From positions 1-64,000 of the forward strand of contig JADNRV010000155.1 in NCBI GenBank assembly GCA_015499995.1: a stretch of 64,000 nucleotides of DNA. The letters are read 5' to 3'. Shown in pieces: positions 11,686 to 23,461 of the stretch (positions within the stretch are counted from its first letter, which is position 1; each line of letters begins with the position of its first letter). Below the pieces are notes generated by a model. The model was not told the origin of the DNA and made no database searches. It worked only from the letters and a program-made list of their open reading frames with translations. The position numbers and the translations under genes are program-made. Source of the DNA: Flammula alnicola. Its lineage: Eukaryota; Basidiomycota; Agaricomycetes; Agaricales; Strophariaceae.

Positions 11686-12261
11686 GTAGAGGAGGCGCTT
11701 AAGATGCGGCGGCAGCCCCCTGGTAGAAGACCCAAGCATTTTCATCGAGACAACCGATGTAAATCCTTTGGTGGAATAATATCTCACATGCTCCTTGAAA
11801 GTGAGCTTGCGATCAAAGTAGAACCCAAGATAACGCCAGAACAGCTTTGGCTTGAGCCATTTTCCTGCAGTGTAGGGTTCTTCACCCAAATCAATGGCGG
11901 GATTATAAACCGAAGCCGTGTTATCGAAGTGGAAGATCTCCGACTTCGCGTGCTCCAGAGCGAAAGCGAACTTGGTAAAAAGCTCAAATATAATCTTATA
12001 AGCCTTGCGAAGGTTTACAACATTAGGATCGAGTCCGGTCTCCTGAGAAATCAGGGTACCATCATCTACATATGACAGAAGGTCAACCGCAAGATGGATC
12101 TCACGGCACCTCTTGTAGAAAAGACGCATGATGGGCGCCAAATAAATAGCCGACAAGACAGGGGACAGGGCAGAGCCCTGTCCTACGCCCACATCTGCTT
12201 GCAAAGAGTCTGACAGAAAGGAGTTCCACGCATACTGCGTCTTCCTTTCTACCAGATAAGA
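11686..12261 (-). mobile_element. 5' end of LINE X2: RT domain fragment
   Basis: Minus-strand ORF2 piece from SYLVERKTQYAWNS to KRLLYRT, including the YVDD motif. Its 5' edge at 12261 abuts plus-strand LINE sequence beginning ggggccctggcaagcc (12262-12277). The reverse complement of the same 16 bp lies at 38139-38154, directly after the poly(A) of fragment J. X2 is therefore a 5'-truncated LINE with a 16-bp TSD, inserted into LINE K. Confidence 0.8.
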
Positions 12262-14706
12262 GGGGCCCTGGCAAGCCACCAACGGTATTGTTATCAAACG
12301 GCAGGGTGCACTGGTATTGGCCAGATGTCACTCTTCCGGTCAAGCTATTAGCACTGACACTGAGCTCGATGCCATCTCGGTGGCCATCTCCGCAATGGTA
12401 GCATTCAGGGACGTCACCAGGGTAGTTATCTTCATGGATTCGATGCATGCTGCTCGAATGGCCGTTGATCCTTCCCCGCACTCTCATCAGGGCTCATCTC
12501 TGATAGTGTGTCGGACACTCGAACGATGGTTCCAGGGTGGTGGCAACCATAAAGTCGTTTTTGCAGAGTCTCCCTCCGACATGGAGTGGGGCGTTCATCA
12601 AGAGGCTCACGACCTCGTTCGGGGGTTTCCTGGCATACCTGTTATGCTGAATACCCCTCTATCTGTTGCCTGGCTGAAAAACAAAGCTGACACTGTAGCT
12701 CGGGGTGCCTGGTCGACAGAGGTCGACGAGGTTCCTAATTTACTTGGCTCCAATTTCTTGGAGTTAGGGGATCTAAAGGGTAATCCTCTCCATCCGACCC
12801 CCATTCACGGCGGGCCGTGGCTTGAAGTCAGTACTTTGCTGTGCCCCACCTATTCCGGTAGGAATGACCAGAATCCGGTGGAATGGAACCGGAATCCGGT
12901 GGAATGGGACCGGAATCCAGTGGAATGAGACCAGAATCCAGTGGAATGAGACCAAAATCCACTGGAATGGACGGGAATACATTGTATTTTGTTTAATTTA
13001 GATGTCACATGTCACAGGCATTTGAATTTGCCAAAAAACATCACACCTCTCCTGTATCCCAAGCCTTTTGTCCAAAAACCACCCCGCAAAATCCAAATCT
13101 AAATATAGACATTTAGCGTAAAATCATCTAAAATAGGTTGCGAAAACCACAGGGTCCACCCTAATCTGGCAGGTGTCTGAAACCAAAAAATTCAGGCACA
13201 AGAGTCACATGTCACACAGGTGTGACATGTGCAAATTGACTCCTTTATATGCCTTATTTGTCTATTTGAGATACTTATGTTATGTGACTGACATGTGAGT
13301 GATTCAGGGTCAATAAGGTACCATCAGATTTAGCATTTTGAGGAGATTCTAAATATATCCATATTATGTGTCCCAGACAGCCAATATTACCATATTTAGG
13401 CTGTTTTGAGGACCATGGGAATTTTATGCCTAAAAAGGTAATTATAGCACCTGCTCTGAAACCTGTGTACCTTTAGAAATCATGTGATCTGCTGCTCTTG
13501 TTGATGAGAAAACTGCAAAAAACTCGACCAAACCTGAGTCTTTTCAAAATCACCTGATCCAAATATTGAATTTCCTAATTGGGAATATGTCTTGGCACAC
13601 TATCCAATTTTATTTCAATACCACAGACAGGAACTGATGTCTATTTCTATATATAGACATCAGAAATCACCAAATCATAATGCACTTCTATTCCATTCCA
13701 GTGGAATATCTAGTTGTTCCATTCCAGCCATTCCACTCCTGTTGCATTCCGGTCAACATTCCAGTGGAATCTCGGAATTTGCCCCTTTTTCAAAAAAATT
13801 CAGAAATTTGGCAGGAGATTCCACCGGAATGGCCCTATATTCCACCGGATTCCACCGGATTCCGGTAGGAATAGGGGGGGCACAGCAAAGACCTCGCTTG
13901 AAGTGGGCAGCCGCAACTCTCAGTTGTTCGCCCGCATGTGCCGTGCCATCACGAATCATGCTCCGATCGGCTCGTATTACAAGCGGTTTAAAATCGACGA
14001 CCCATTAGCCCTTGGGTGCACGTGTGGGGTTTATCCTCAGATGCGCGCTCACTTATTCAAGTGCAAGAAGTTGCACATGCTACCTCACAGGGCCCCGCAC
14101 CTGGTGTGGGGTCTTGAGAAATTTTTGAGCTGTCGGACAACCCTAGTGCGTTTGCGTTCAATCGGCCCCAAGCCGGAGTCGGATGAGGGACTCTGGATGG
14201 GGGGCAATCTCATTTGTGGGCGGCGCTGCAGTCAAAGCGACTCACTGCCCATGAGTGTTTGTTCGGTGGAGCGACGGGTCCCGCAAGGGGCTCGGGGTCT
14301 GGTCGTTCCAGATCTGGCTTGTCGGCCCTCGTGGGCGGCTCATCCGAGACATCGTTCAGGACCCGGCTTGGTGGACGGCGGCTTGGGTTCGTGCGCCCTC
14401 GCTTAGCTATGACCACGTTGATTTTACCATTTAATCGGGGAGGGCCTGGCAGGCTCTTCTCGCATCTGGGTGACCCCCCTGTCCACCCTTTTAATCCATA
14501 TTTACTGGATCAGCGGTAGCGTTAACAACGCCGCAGAACCGTATTTCCTGGGCTGCGAGGTCCGTTATTTGGGTTTCAGGCTGCTGCGCAACCAATTTCT
14601 TTCTTTTGCGATGGGTATTGTAGCGTACTCATTTGTATTAGTTAGAGTCCGAGCTGTGATCGTGCTTCGGAATATAAATTGTTGATTTTAAAAAAAAAAA
14701 AAAAAA
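12262..14706 (+). mobile_element. 3' part of LINE K: RNase H, CCHC, 3' UTR, poly(A)
   Basis: LINE ORF2 from GPWQATNGIVIK through the RNase H core (STDTELDAIS, IFMDSMHAA) to HGGPWLEV (about 12828). MITE 1 interrupts it, and it resumes at 13897 (SRNSQLFARMCRA, CTCGVYPQMRAHLFKC), followed by the 3' UTR and poly(A) at about 14690-14706. The reading frame is shifted near 14125. The segment starts with the X2 target-site duplication; its 5' half is at 38139-39217 in the opposite orientation, as expected if an inversion separated them. The tail lies in a copia-like gag gene. Confidence 0.82.
12829..13896 (+). mobile_element. MITE 1: short TIR element with GGAAT-type subterminal arrays
   Basis: A 1068-bp insertion in LINE K flanked by the 8-bp repeat cttgaagt (12821-12828, 13897-13904). 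Ends are CAGTACTTTGCTGTGCCCC on the left and, inverted, CGAGGTCTTTGCTGTGCCCC on the right. Both subterminal zones (about 12850-12980 and 13690-13875) are packed with GGAATCCGGT/GGAATGG units and their complements. The AT-rich core has no ORF. It shares a ~50-bp block (aaggtaccatcagatt... to ggagattcta, near 13316-13355) with MITE 2 and MITE 3. The 8-bp TSD and CAG end suggest a non-autonomous hAT-superfamily element; the transposase source is unknown. Confidence 0.75.
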
Positions 14707-15296
14707 AGATCATAGGTAGAGAGAGCACTCGCATTTCCAGCATACTCTGTAACATTCTCCTCAGACTTTGGAGTGGTCTCCTGCACTTTGTTCGCTTTCC
14801 TGCCCTTCTTGCGATATTCTTGCATGCTCTCCTGCGCATTCTGCTGCGCTTTGATAAAGTGGTTGCACTTGTCCTGTGTGTGATTGGACATACCGCAAAA
14901 CGTGCATTTGAGCGCAGGAGGTGCAGATGAAGTATTAAGTGCAGAACCAATGGTGGGAGCATCCGAGGCGCGATGGCGATGCTGCGCTTCCTCTGTGACA
15001 AATGCCCGCTAAATTGCGGACTTGTCAAGCTTGTCCATAAGCAACAGAGACGAAGCGAAGGTGCTGTACTCGTCCGGAAGCGCGCGGATCATTGCCATGG
15101 ATGCGAGCTCATCATCGAGCTTGGCAAGGTCGAATCCGGTAGGGCGAAGGTCCTGAATGCGGCGAATAGAGGTATCAACTCTATTCATCAAAGTCTGAAG
15201 AGTTTCATCCTCTTGCTTCCGGATGGAGAATAAGTCGTCATAGGCATTAAAGTGTGCGCCCGGACGCTTCTGCTGATGAATATCGCGCAGAGCGGT
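14707..15296 (-). pseudogene. Ty1/copia element 2: gag, C-terminal part with CCHC knuckle
   Basis: Minus-strand gag of a second copia family (capsid and nucleocapsid). It includes TALRDIHQQKRPGAHFN, YDDLFSIRKQEDETLQ, LDDELASMAMIRALP and the zinc knuckle CTFCGMSNHTQDKC (about 14865-14909). An in-frame TAG at 15009-15011 lies between the capsid part and the knuckle. The left end is cut by the poly(A) of LINE K. The right end is cut at the 6-bp repeat agcggt by a 1.77-kb insertion; the N-terminal part follows at 17063-17353. Confidence 0.8.
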
Positions 15297-17062
15297 GAAG
15301 AGACCGCGAGCGGCTAGCTCTGAACGGAATACTATTCTCCTTACCAGGGCTATTTTTAGCACTTAGTAAAGCTTATAATGTAGTCTAAATGTTACAAGTC
15401 CGGACATTACAATGACAAGACTACTAAGGACTAGAGGAAACTATGCAAGATAATGAGGAATGCGCGGTTTAATAAAGACATTATCATTAGTAACTATTGA
15501 GATACTAGTCAATACATCTAATGAAGTGTACGGAAATAGGCGCCTTTCAGTAATATCTTAACCATCCGGCCTATACAGCGAGGGCGCAGATCTCTAGATT
15601 AAAGAACGGACATCTAGGCACACTACAGGACAGGTCGCGTGACATTGCCGAGGGCATCAAGGACGGTGGAGCAGCCGGGGTAAAGCAGACACCCATAGAC
15701 GCGCCTGTAGCAACGCCGATCAAAGCTCGGATCAAAGGGATACCAAATTGGGAACACATACCATATCGGGTAATAACTTGGTACAGGAAGATTTCCGGGG
15801 TGCATAACTCGACACAGCGAGATCCCAGATGCACGCCGAGAGTACCAGAGTATCGGGTACGGAGGACAAAGGGTTACAACCCTAATCACGAGGATTATCA
15901 CAGACAGAACGGGTGAGGATTGCCCGAGCGTCTCCGATGAGATGTAAGCGCGTCTATGCTCTGGTCAGTCGATAGCCAATGACAAGACAAGATACCAATG
16001 AAAACGAAAGGTCACGAGCCTGTATACCACGTGGTCAAGGAGGATTAAGTCTTAGGCGCTTGAGTTAGCTGAGCCGATGACGATCTGAGCTCCCGATCCA
16101 ACCAAAAAGGCATGATTGAGCGGACGCGCACGGAAACTGTACTCCACAAGGCCGCCGCTCACGCACAAATGCCCATGAAATCTCTATATTCTCGTCATTG
16201 CGTCTATGTAATAATATATCGTCTCAGTAGTATATAAGCAGCCCTGTAACACCGTAGAATACAAGCAATTTACCACCCACGAGATACAAGCGCTTAAGAG
16301 TTATACCTTAAGTGTTTCACCTCTAAGTACCAAGTAGCTTCAAAGCGAGAGTCCCATAATATAAAAAGAAACCAAGTAACGATATAAACGAACTGTTAAG
16401 ACGAGAACGCATGTCTAAGTGATTCGCCAAGACAAGTAAAGAGAGTTATAAGCCAAGGAACCTGTCTAAGTGACTTGTTCAAAACCTACCCTTTGTCAAA
16501 GGACATCTGGGGACCTGGACTGTAGTGTCGGTAGACAAAGCATCTACGCGCCTCTGGCCATTGTTAAGGGACTGTAGTGTCGGCAGATAAGACATCTGCG
16601 CGCCTCTTTCCACAAGTATAGTTTTTGAGACAAGTAAAGACAAGTTAAAGGGCATAGAGCCATCTTCTCAATTGGAGAACAAGACAAAGCAAGATCAGTT
16701 AGCAGTTTGTGCATAGAGCACTAGTTTCCGAGTACCAGACCAGAATTTACACAAGTCTATTGGACTTAAAACGACCCATTGACTATAAATGCGCCTAAGG
16801 CCTTGCTTCAGCCGTTACATAGTTAAACACCTTCTTTTATCGCGCACCTACTATCAGGTATCGATATTATAAAACTATTATCCTCCCCTTGGATGAACTA
16901 AGTCAACTAAACATTGATTTGGGTGTTTGAGTGTAGTAAAGTAGTTATTAATAGTGAAGCAAGTCAGATTTGATAGTATCTCTTTAATAGACCTTACAAG
17001 TCTATTGAAAGCGACTACTTGATTATCTAGTAGTTCACACACACCCCGCACTAAGCATCTTT
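15297..17062. other. Unclassified 1.77-kb non-coding insertion in copia gag
   Basis: This separates two halves of one gag reading frame (IWTA and ALRDIH) and is bounded by agcggt at 15291-15296 and 17063-17068. I find no convincing coding sequence. It holds TATA-like motifs in plus orientation (agtatataagc near 16230; actataaatgcg near 16785) and two ~40-bp near-direct repeats (ggactgtagtgtcgg... to gcgcctct, about 16518-16555 and 16569-16607). The TATA boxes and 5-6 bp flanking repeat would suit a solo LTR, but clear TG...CA ends are not visible, so I leave it unclassified. Confidence 0.5.
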
Positions 17063-17353
17063 AGCGGTCCAGATCTTGACCGGATCATCCTCAATTCCAT
17101 TGAAGTGGATCTTCTGATCATCCTCTACAAGCATATACATCATTCCGGATGCTTTGTCTGATTTAAGCGTCCAGTCATCAAATGCTTTGGTCTCCTCTGC
17201 TGTAGGGGTTGCAGGGAGTGTAGGCTTGGTCGATGTGCCGTTTACAATGCGCCAGACGCCGTTTGCACGAAGCCAGGCCTGCATATCACTGGACCAAGTG
17301 TTATAATTGAAAGCATTCAATTTAGTGATTTGGGGCATGTGTAAAGAAGACAT
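17063..17353 (-). pseudogene. Ty1/copia element 2: gag N-terminus
   Basis: Begins MSSLHMPQITKLNAFNY and continues TWSSDMQAWLRANGVW, typical of the DUF4219/UBN2-type capsid start in copia gags ('L-x-G-x-N-Y-x-x-W'). It runs to PVKIWTA at the insertion point and rejoins the frame at 15296. The 167 bp upstream (17354-17520) is leader DNA including tctagacaacactag, possibly near the primer site. It is then cut by the poly(T) of LINE F, so no LTR is seen. Confidence 0.75.
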
Positions 17354-17520
17354 GATTGCGAGGGATCCGTGGAGAGCGGAGGAGCACGAGTCGGCTGGGA
17401 TATGCGGAATAGTGTCCGGATATGTGTAAATGAGTTGTATGGCGTTCCGTGCGCAGTAGGTGCGGCGAACTCGGAAATGAAATGAAAGTGTAAACTAGAG
17501 TATTCTAGACAACACTAGAT

Positions 17521-19136
17521 TTTTTTTTTTTTTTTTTTTTAAATCAACAATTTATATTCCGAAGCACGATCGCAGCTCGGACTCTAACTAATACAAACGA
17601 GTATGCTACAATACCCATCGCAAAAGAAAGAAATTGGTTGCTCGCAGGGGAGCATGTGGCGCGCGCGAGCGCGACGTGGGCGAGACTGCGCAGCAGCCTG
17701 AAACCCAAATAACGGACCTCGCAGCCCAGGAAATACAAACGCATGGCATTGTTAACGCTACTGAATGTAGGGTAGATATGGATTAAAAGGGTGGACAGGG
17801 GGGTCACCCAGATGCGAGAAGAGCCTGCCAGGCCCTCCCCGATTAAATGGTAAAATTGACGTGGTCATAGCTAAGCGAGGACCTAAGTCCAAACCGCCGT
17901 CCACCAAGCCGGGTCCTGAACGATGTCTCGGACGAGCCACCCACGAGGGCCGACAAGCCAGATCTGGGACGACCAGACCCCGAGTCCCTTGCGGAACCCG
18001 TCGCTCCACCGAACAAACACTCATGGGCAGTGAGTCGCTTTGACCGCAGTGCCACCCGCAAATGAGATTGCCCCCCATCCAGAGTCCCTCATCCGACTCC
18101 GGCTTGGGGCCGGTTGAATGCAATCGCACTAGGGTTGTCGCTCAAAAATTTCTCAAGACCCCACACTAGGTGCGGGGTCCTGTGAGGTAGCATGTGCAAC
18201 TTCTTGCACTTGAATAAATGAGCGTGCGTCTGAGGATAAACCCCACATATGCACCCAAGAGCCAATGGGTCGTCAATTTTGAACCGCTCGTAATACGAGC
18301 CGATCGGGGCATGATTCGTGATAGCACGGCACATGCGGGCGAACAACTGAGAGTTGCGGCCGCCCACTTCAAGCCACGGCCCACCATGAACAGGGGTCAG
18401 ACAGAGAGGATTACCCTTTAGATCCTCCAGCTCCAAGAAATTGGAGCCAAGTAAGTTGGGAACCTCGTCGACCTCTGTCGACCAGGCATCCCGCGCTACA
18501 GTGTCAGCCCTGTTTTTGAGCCAAGCTACAGATAGAGGAGTATTCGGCATAACAGGTACGCCAGGAAACCCCAGGACGAGGTCATGCGCCTCTTGATGAA
18601 TGTCCCACTCCATGTCGGAGGGAGACTCTGCAAAGACGACTTTACGGTTGCCACCACCCTGGAACCATCACTCGAGTGTCCGACACACTATCAGAGATGA
18701 GCCCTGATGAGAGTGCAGGGAAGGATCAACGGCCATTCGAGCAGCATGCATCGAATCCGTGAAGATAACTACCCTGGTGATGTCTCCGAATGCTACCATT
18801 GCGGAGATGGCCACCGAGATGGCATCGAGCTCAGCATCAGTGCTGATAGCTCGACCGGAAGAGTGGCATCTGGCCAAGACCAGAGCACCCTGCCATTTGA
18901 TAACAATGCTGTTGGCAGCCTGCCAGGGCCCCAGGGGGACCGAGCCGTCGACACCAGCATATGCGGTTCCTGGCTCATCGTCACCCTTTTCGATGAGTTT
19001 ATCCAGTATGATCTTCCACGCAGCATCAGGGTCTTCAGCCCTGCTGACACGGGGTTTAGCCATCCATGTAAACCGGCTTGCATGCCGATCCATGAGGCGA
19101 TATCCAGGCCTGGCGTCTGGAGCGAAAGGCTCCAAT
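17521..19136 (-). mobile_element. LINE F: RNase H, CCHC, 3' UTR (3' half of host LINE A/F)
   Basis: Minus-strand LINE from EPFAPDARPGYRLMDRH through RNase H (AYAGVDGSVP, STDAELDAIS, IFTDSMHAA) to the finger CICGVYPQTHAHLFKC, 3' UTR and poly(T) at 17521-17540. The ORF is broken once near 18665, where the two open frames are offset. It starts exactly where fragment A (6567) stops, and both edges carry the same ~15-bp target duplication around LINE X0. I infer that A and F are one element. Confidence 0.85.
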
Positions 19137-21310
19137 CTCTCCTTTTCCAGTAACCACTACGGTCGACCGTGGGAACAACTTCAGCAACCAGCAACATCGT
19201 CCCCCACAGCTTCACACCGTCGAGCGCTCTTGGGCGCTCCGTTACTAGCAAGCAATGCCACCTAAATCCAATCCGAATCCCAAAGGTGGTGGCGATCGAT
19301 CCACCCGATCGCCCGCCACACCTGCTCCCGTCGATCCGCTGGCTGGTTTATCCCCAGCGGAGAGACTTGCTGTTCAGCAGGCCGCCCTCTCGAGGATGGC
19401 CCCCTCTACCACTGCGTCTGTCCAGGCAGCGCAGTCTACTGCATCTCCCTCTCCCCAGAGGCAGGTGTATGCATCTCCAGTTCCTCAGCAGACGAGGCAA
19501 CTCACACCGAGACCCGATCGCCCTCGATCGCAGTCTTCGATTATCCACGACGACAGTGAGGTGCCCTACGGCGAAGAGGGCAATCCTGGCGACGAAGACG
19601 AGGACATGTATGGGGGCAAAGCCCCCCTGCAGGTCCTTCTACTTGTGATAGCACCACCGCACCTCCGGAGGAAGATTCTGAGGTGTTGCATCGACTCGCT
19701 GAGTCTCTCCGGATGGCATCGTCCTGGCTTTGTCGTTCTGGCGGCGAGGCTTTGGATGCTGCCAGTTCGGAGGTCTCTCGACCTCTCGCATCGTCCATCG
19801 TTGGGTTTATCTCAGCGGTGTACTCATCTTCGTGGTGGGAAGCCACTACACTCAACGCGGACGGTAATCGCACCGTCCACGAGCTTACTTCGACGGTTGT
19901 GGCCTCGGTCTCCCCTCACGAGGAGACGATTCATGCCTCCACGGCCTCCATTCTCCCTGGTGCTTCCAGGTCGGGTCCCATGGACACTGACACGGACACT
20001 GGGATGTCATCCGCGACCCCCGCCCCCAGGACTAGGAAGTCCACTGGCAAGGCTAGGGCGCCGGCGTTCACAGCGCCGTCTGGTGCAGTGGCACCTCCGA
20101 AGGGTGCCCCTGCCCCCCGTCAGCCTCGCAAGAGGCCGGCGGACTCCTACCTGAGGCCCCCGCCTCCTATCCCCCCCCGGCCAGCCGGTTATCCGTCCAC
20201 CCATCAGAGCTATGCTCAGATGGCTGCGGCCAACCCGTTGTCCCAGAGGGACCCCGCCATGGGCCCTAGTGCCTTTGGTGGAGGACCCCCTCATTATCCA
20301 CCTGCGCCTCGAGTTCCTGCCATGCAGGCGGAGCTCTCGGGCAACAAACGATTTTTGTCGTCTCCGATGGGGCCGTCATCTGCTAAGAAGCAGAAGACCA
20401 CCCCGTCGTTTACTTCGTCTGGACCTACTCGCAAGCAGGTCCTGATCCAGTACTCTGGCCCTGGGGAGCGCCCCAAGGACAGTAAGATCGTCGAGCTTCG
20501 TGACAAGATCGACAAAGGACTCCGAGGGTATATCCCTCGCTACCTCTGGTGTGGCCAACGAGGCCGACCTCAACATCATCCGTGGATTTGTCCATGTTAT
20601 CACCCCCAAATCCGACACTCTTGACGTGTGGGTTGGGCTCCCCACCTCGAAGTCTTATCTTAAGGCTCTTGATTTACTGGCCTTTAGTGACTACGTCACC
20701 AGGGTCCCTACCACCAGCATGGAGGTGAAGATGGCGATGCTCGCCTCCCCTCTGTCCATGGACATTATGCTCGCCGGTCCCCCTCGCGTCATCCGCAACT
20801 CGAAGGCGACCTCTACCGCCCACGCCTTCTTCGAAATTTACGACTCGCAATCGGGTCAACGTGTGAAGCGTCTTATCAATAAGACCTTCATGTTCCGTGG
20901 AAGGGTGATCCTCATTCGCCCAACCGTCGTCAGCGCTGGCGTCCCCCTCTGCACTCGTTGCTGGAGGTGGGGCCACCCAAAGAATTCTTGCAAAGCGCGC
21001 CAGCCGATCTGCGCGCGCTGCTCTGGCCCGCACGAGACCGATGTTCATCGCATCGCCGCCTCGTGCTGCAAACCTCACCCGGAGGCCAAGCCCCTGACCA
21101 AAGGCACTCCGCTTGGTACGGACTGCCCCCACACTGCGCGGTGCCCGTCGTGCCGCAAGGATCATTGGGCCTCTTTGAGCCACTGCTTGTTTTGGCGTCA
21201 CCGCTTCGACCGTCCCTGGATCGAGGCTAAATATGCTGAGGTACGTGATTTCTGGCTAAATCGTCGTCCCACCCATCGCTCACATAACATAGCTTAATGC
21301 CAGTACAACC
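19137..21310 (+). mobile_element. LINE X0, 5' UTR and ORF1 (fragment G)
   Basis: The 5' UTR (about 19137-19254, with gtaaccac and tgggaacaacttcagcaac) is alignable with the 5' ends of H and I, so this end is full length. ORF1 follows and overlaps the ORF2 start as TAATG at 21295-21299. The element stops 14 bp into ORF2 (ATGCCAGTACAACC), where the 5' end of LINE X1 begins. The rest of ORF2 is fragment B at 6568-11034, opposite strand. Confidence 0.82.
19255..21297 (+). pseudogene. LINE X0 ORF1 (gag-like, three zinc knuckles)
   Basis: An RNA-binding nucleocapsid-like protein of Tad1/I-type LINEs. It starts MPPKSNPNPKGGGD, with a long Ser/Pro/Ala-rich N-terminal half (basic KRPADSYLRPPPP near 20130) and a conserved middle. 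The C-terminal cysteine cluster reads CTRCWRWGHPKNSC, CARCSGPHETDVH and CPSCRKDHWASLSHC. Frameshifts near 19620-19670 and near 20520 break it into three frames. It terminates ...HNIA at TAA 21295-21297, overlapping ORF2 by one base. Confidence 0.82.
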
Positions 21311-21443
21311 ATCTCCTCCTTATTCGGTAACCACTTCGTGCGACCGTGGGAAACAACTTCAGCAACACCAACATCGTCCCCCACAGCTCCTCCTCGTTGA
21401 GCGCTCCTGAGCGCTACTTTACCAATCGACAGATAACAACACA

Positions 21444-23461
21444 ATGCCCCCCAAACCCGGTTCTGGTGGCGATCCGCCGAGCGGATCTCGCGCATCGGAG
21501 AAATTGTCTGGATTTGCGCCTCGGCGCACTTCTGGAGTTGGCTCGTCGTCTGCTTCGGCGGCGGCAGCCTCCACCCCTGCGTCTCCCTCTCCTCAGAGGC
21601 AGACCTACTCATCTACAGTCCCTCAACAACAGCGGGACAAAACCCCAGTCAGTGAGCGCGAATGCACTCCTGTGTTTACTCCGTCGGCCCTGCCACCTCA
21701 GCAGGATCCGTCGCATTACCTCACGGATGAGGATGTCATTCTCGATTATGAGGCGACTCCTCCTCCTGCTTCTCAATCGACAGCAGATCCCGCCCTGGAG
21801 GGTGAGCTCACATCTGCACTCGATGATATGTCCCGGAGTGCGAGGGCCATTGCCGCATGGATGAGGGGAAACCCAAGTTCATCTGATGATGCCCTCGCTC
21901 GCCCTGCAACTGATCTCGCTGCTGCGATCGCCTCTCTGGTGGCTGCAGCTGAATCTACCGGATGGACCGACATTACTGCGTCCATCGTCGGAGACGAAGC
22001 CCTCTCTCTGGGATATGTCATCGGAGAGACCATCTCAGGCCCAGACGACACCGTCATGAGGCCCAACACCGTCCCCTTTGCCCAGATCGACCCCCATTCC
22101 AGTGATGCGGAGTCGTCTGCCATGGAGACTGACACCACCTCACGCCCTCCCCCTCCTCGTCAGGATAAAGGGAAGGGTAGAGCCCCCACGAGCAAGGTGG
22201 GCCCAGCTTCGTCGCAGCCTTCGGCTGCGCCGAAGCAGGGCCCTCCTGCTCCTCGCCAGTCTCGCAAGAGGCCGGCGGATTCTTACCTGAGGCCCCCGCC
22301 TCCTGTTTCCCCTCGACCTAAGGTTGGATATCCGGTGTTCCTTGGAGCGCCGGTCCCCGTAAGCGCACGTTTGCTGAGCTTGCGGCGGCCAACCCTCTGT
22401 CGCAACGAGATCCTGTCATGGGCCGTAGTGCTCTTGGCAGGTATCCACCTCCGCCCCGCGTCCCTGCGATGCAAGCGGCCATCGATGAGCGGGTTTCTGC
22501 TGCCAAGAGGCAGAAGAAGCACCCCTCTTTCACCACTGCTGGCCCGTCACGCAAGCAGATCCTCCTCGCGTTTAGCGGCCCCTACACGAGGCCGCACGAC
22601 ATGAAACTCGTCGACCTGGTCTACAAGATCGACAAAGCTTTCCGCGATGCAGGCAGCGCCAATCGGGTCCTGTCTGCCTCGCACGCATATGATGGCATCT
22701 CTCGTGCCACCTCCCTTGTGTCCACCCAGAGCGATCTCGATATCGCTCGAGGGTGGGTGCATAGAATCCTCCCGGAGTCTGACACTGTCAAGGTGTCGGT
22801 CAGCCTCCCTTCTTCCACCTCGTACCTCCGGGTACTTGACCTACCTGCTTATGGCGATTTCGCCAGTAAGACCCTTACCACAGGGGCCGAAGTGAAGATG
22901 GCAATTCTTGCCTCTCCACTTTCCGTCTTCGCGCCTTTCAAATCCGAGCCACGGATTAAGCGCAACTCCCCGGCGAGCACCACTTGTGTGGCGTTCATCA
23001 ATATCTGGGACTCTCAGTCGGGAGCCCGCGCGAAGGCTCTTATCAACAAGACCTTCATGTTCCGTGGCAGGGCTTACCGCATTCTTGCGGCGCGCGCCAA
23101 CCCCGGCGTCCCTCTCTGCAATAGATGCTGGAGGTGGGGCCATCCATCTAACGTTTGCAGGGCTCCCCAGCCCCGCTGCGCTCATTGCTCCGGGCCACAC
23201 GGGGAGGAGGTACATCGTATCGCCGCTTCATGTTGCAAGGGAAATCCCAAGGCAACTCCACCCATCCCACCTACCCCCGTTGGGGTGGACTGCCCTCATG
23301 CCCCGCGTTGCCCTAATTGTAAGGGCGCGCATAAACCTTATGACAGAAAGTGTCATTTCTGGCACAACCGGTACGATCGTGAATGGATTGATGCCAAATA
23401 TGCCCAGGTACGTGATTATTGGAATCAACGTCGTGCACTCCACTCACAAAATGTAGCTTAA
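21444..23461 (+). pseudogene. LINE X1 ORF1 (gag-like, zinc knuckles)
   Basis: Begins MPPKPGSGGDPPSGSR. The low-complexity N-terminal half contains RKRPADSYLRPPPPV; then comes the conserved region FSGPYTRPHDMKLVDLVYKI, and C-terminal knuckles CNRCWRWGHPSNVC, CAHCSGPHGEEVH and CPNCKGAHKPYDRKC. It ends QNVA at TAA 23459-23461, overlapping the ORF2 ATG (TAATG). The first frame (to 22604) and the second (from about 22360) are offset, so there is one frameshift near 22320-22400. LINE I has a shift at the equivalent place. Confidence 0.85.

Noticed and set aside
11391..12261. Twin-priming (5' inversion) signature in a LINE
   Set aside because: Twin priming places the inverted part 5' of the sense part with a shared insertion; here the pieces and the tail belong to different LINEs with different TSDs and UTR types.
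12850..13880. CRISPR-like array (regular GGAAT units)
   Set aside because: Units are short, irregular, in both orientations and confined to the subterminal zones of a TIR element; the genome is eukaryotic.
19255..20154. Single 299-codon proline-rich protein
   Set aside because: After about codon 125 the frame is a shadow; the real ORF1 continues in another frame.
21297..21310. Site-specific LINE insertion at the ORF1/ORF2 boundary (two junctions, 11034 and 21310, at the same 15-mer)
   Set aside because: The junctions are complementary (one 5' edge, one poly(A) edge), so they are better explained as the two sides of a single insertion separated by the inversion.
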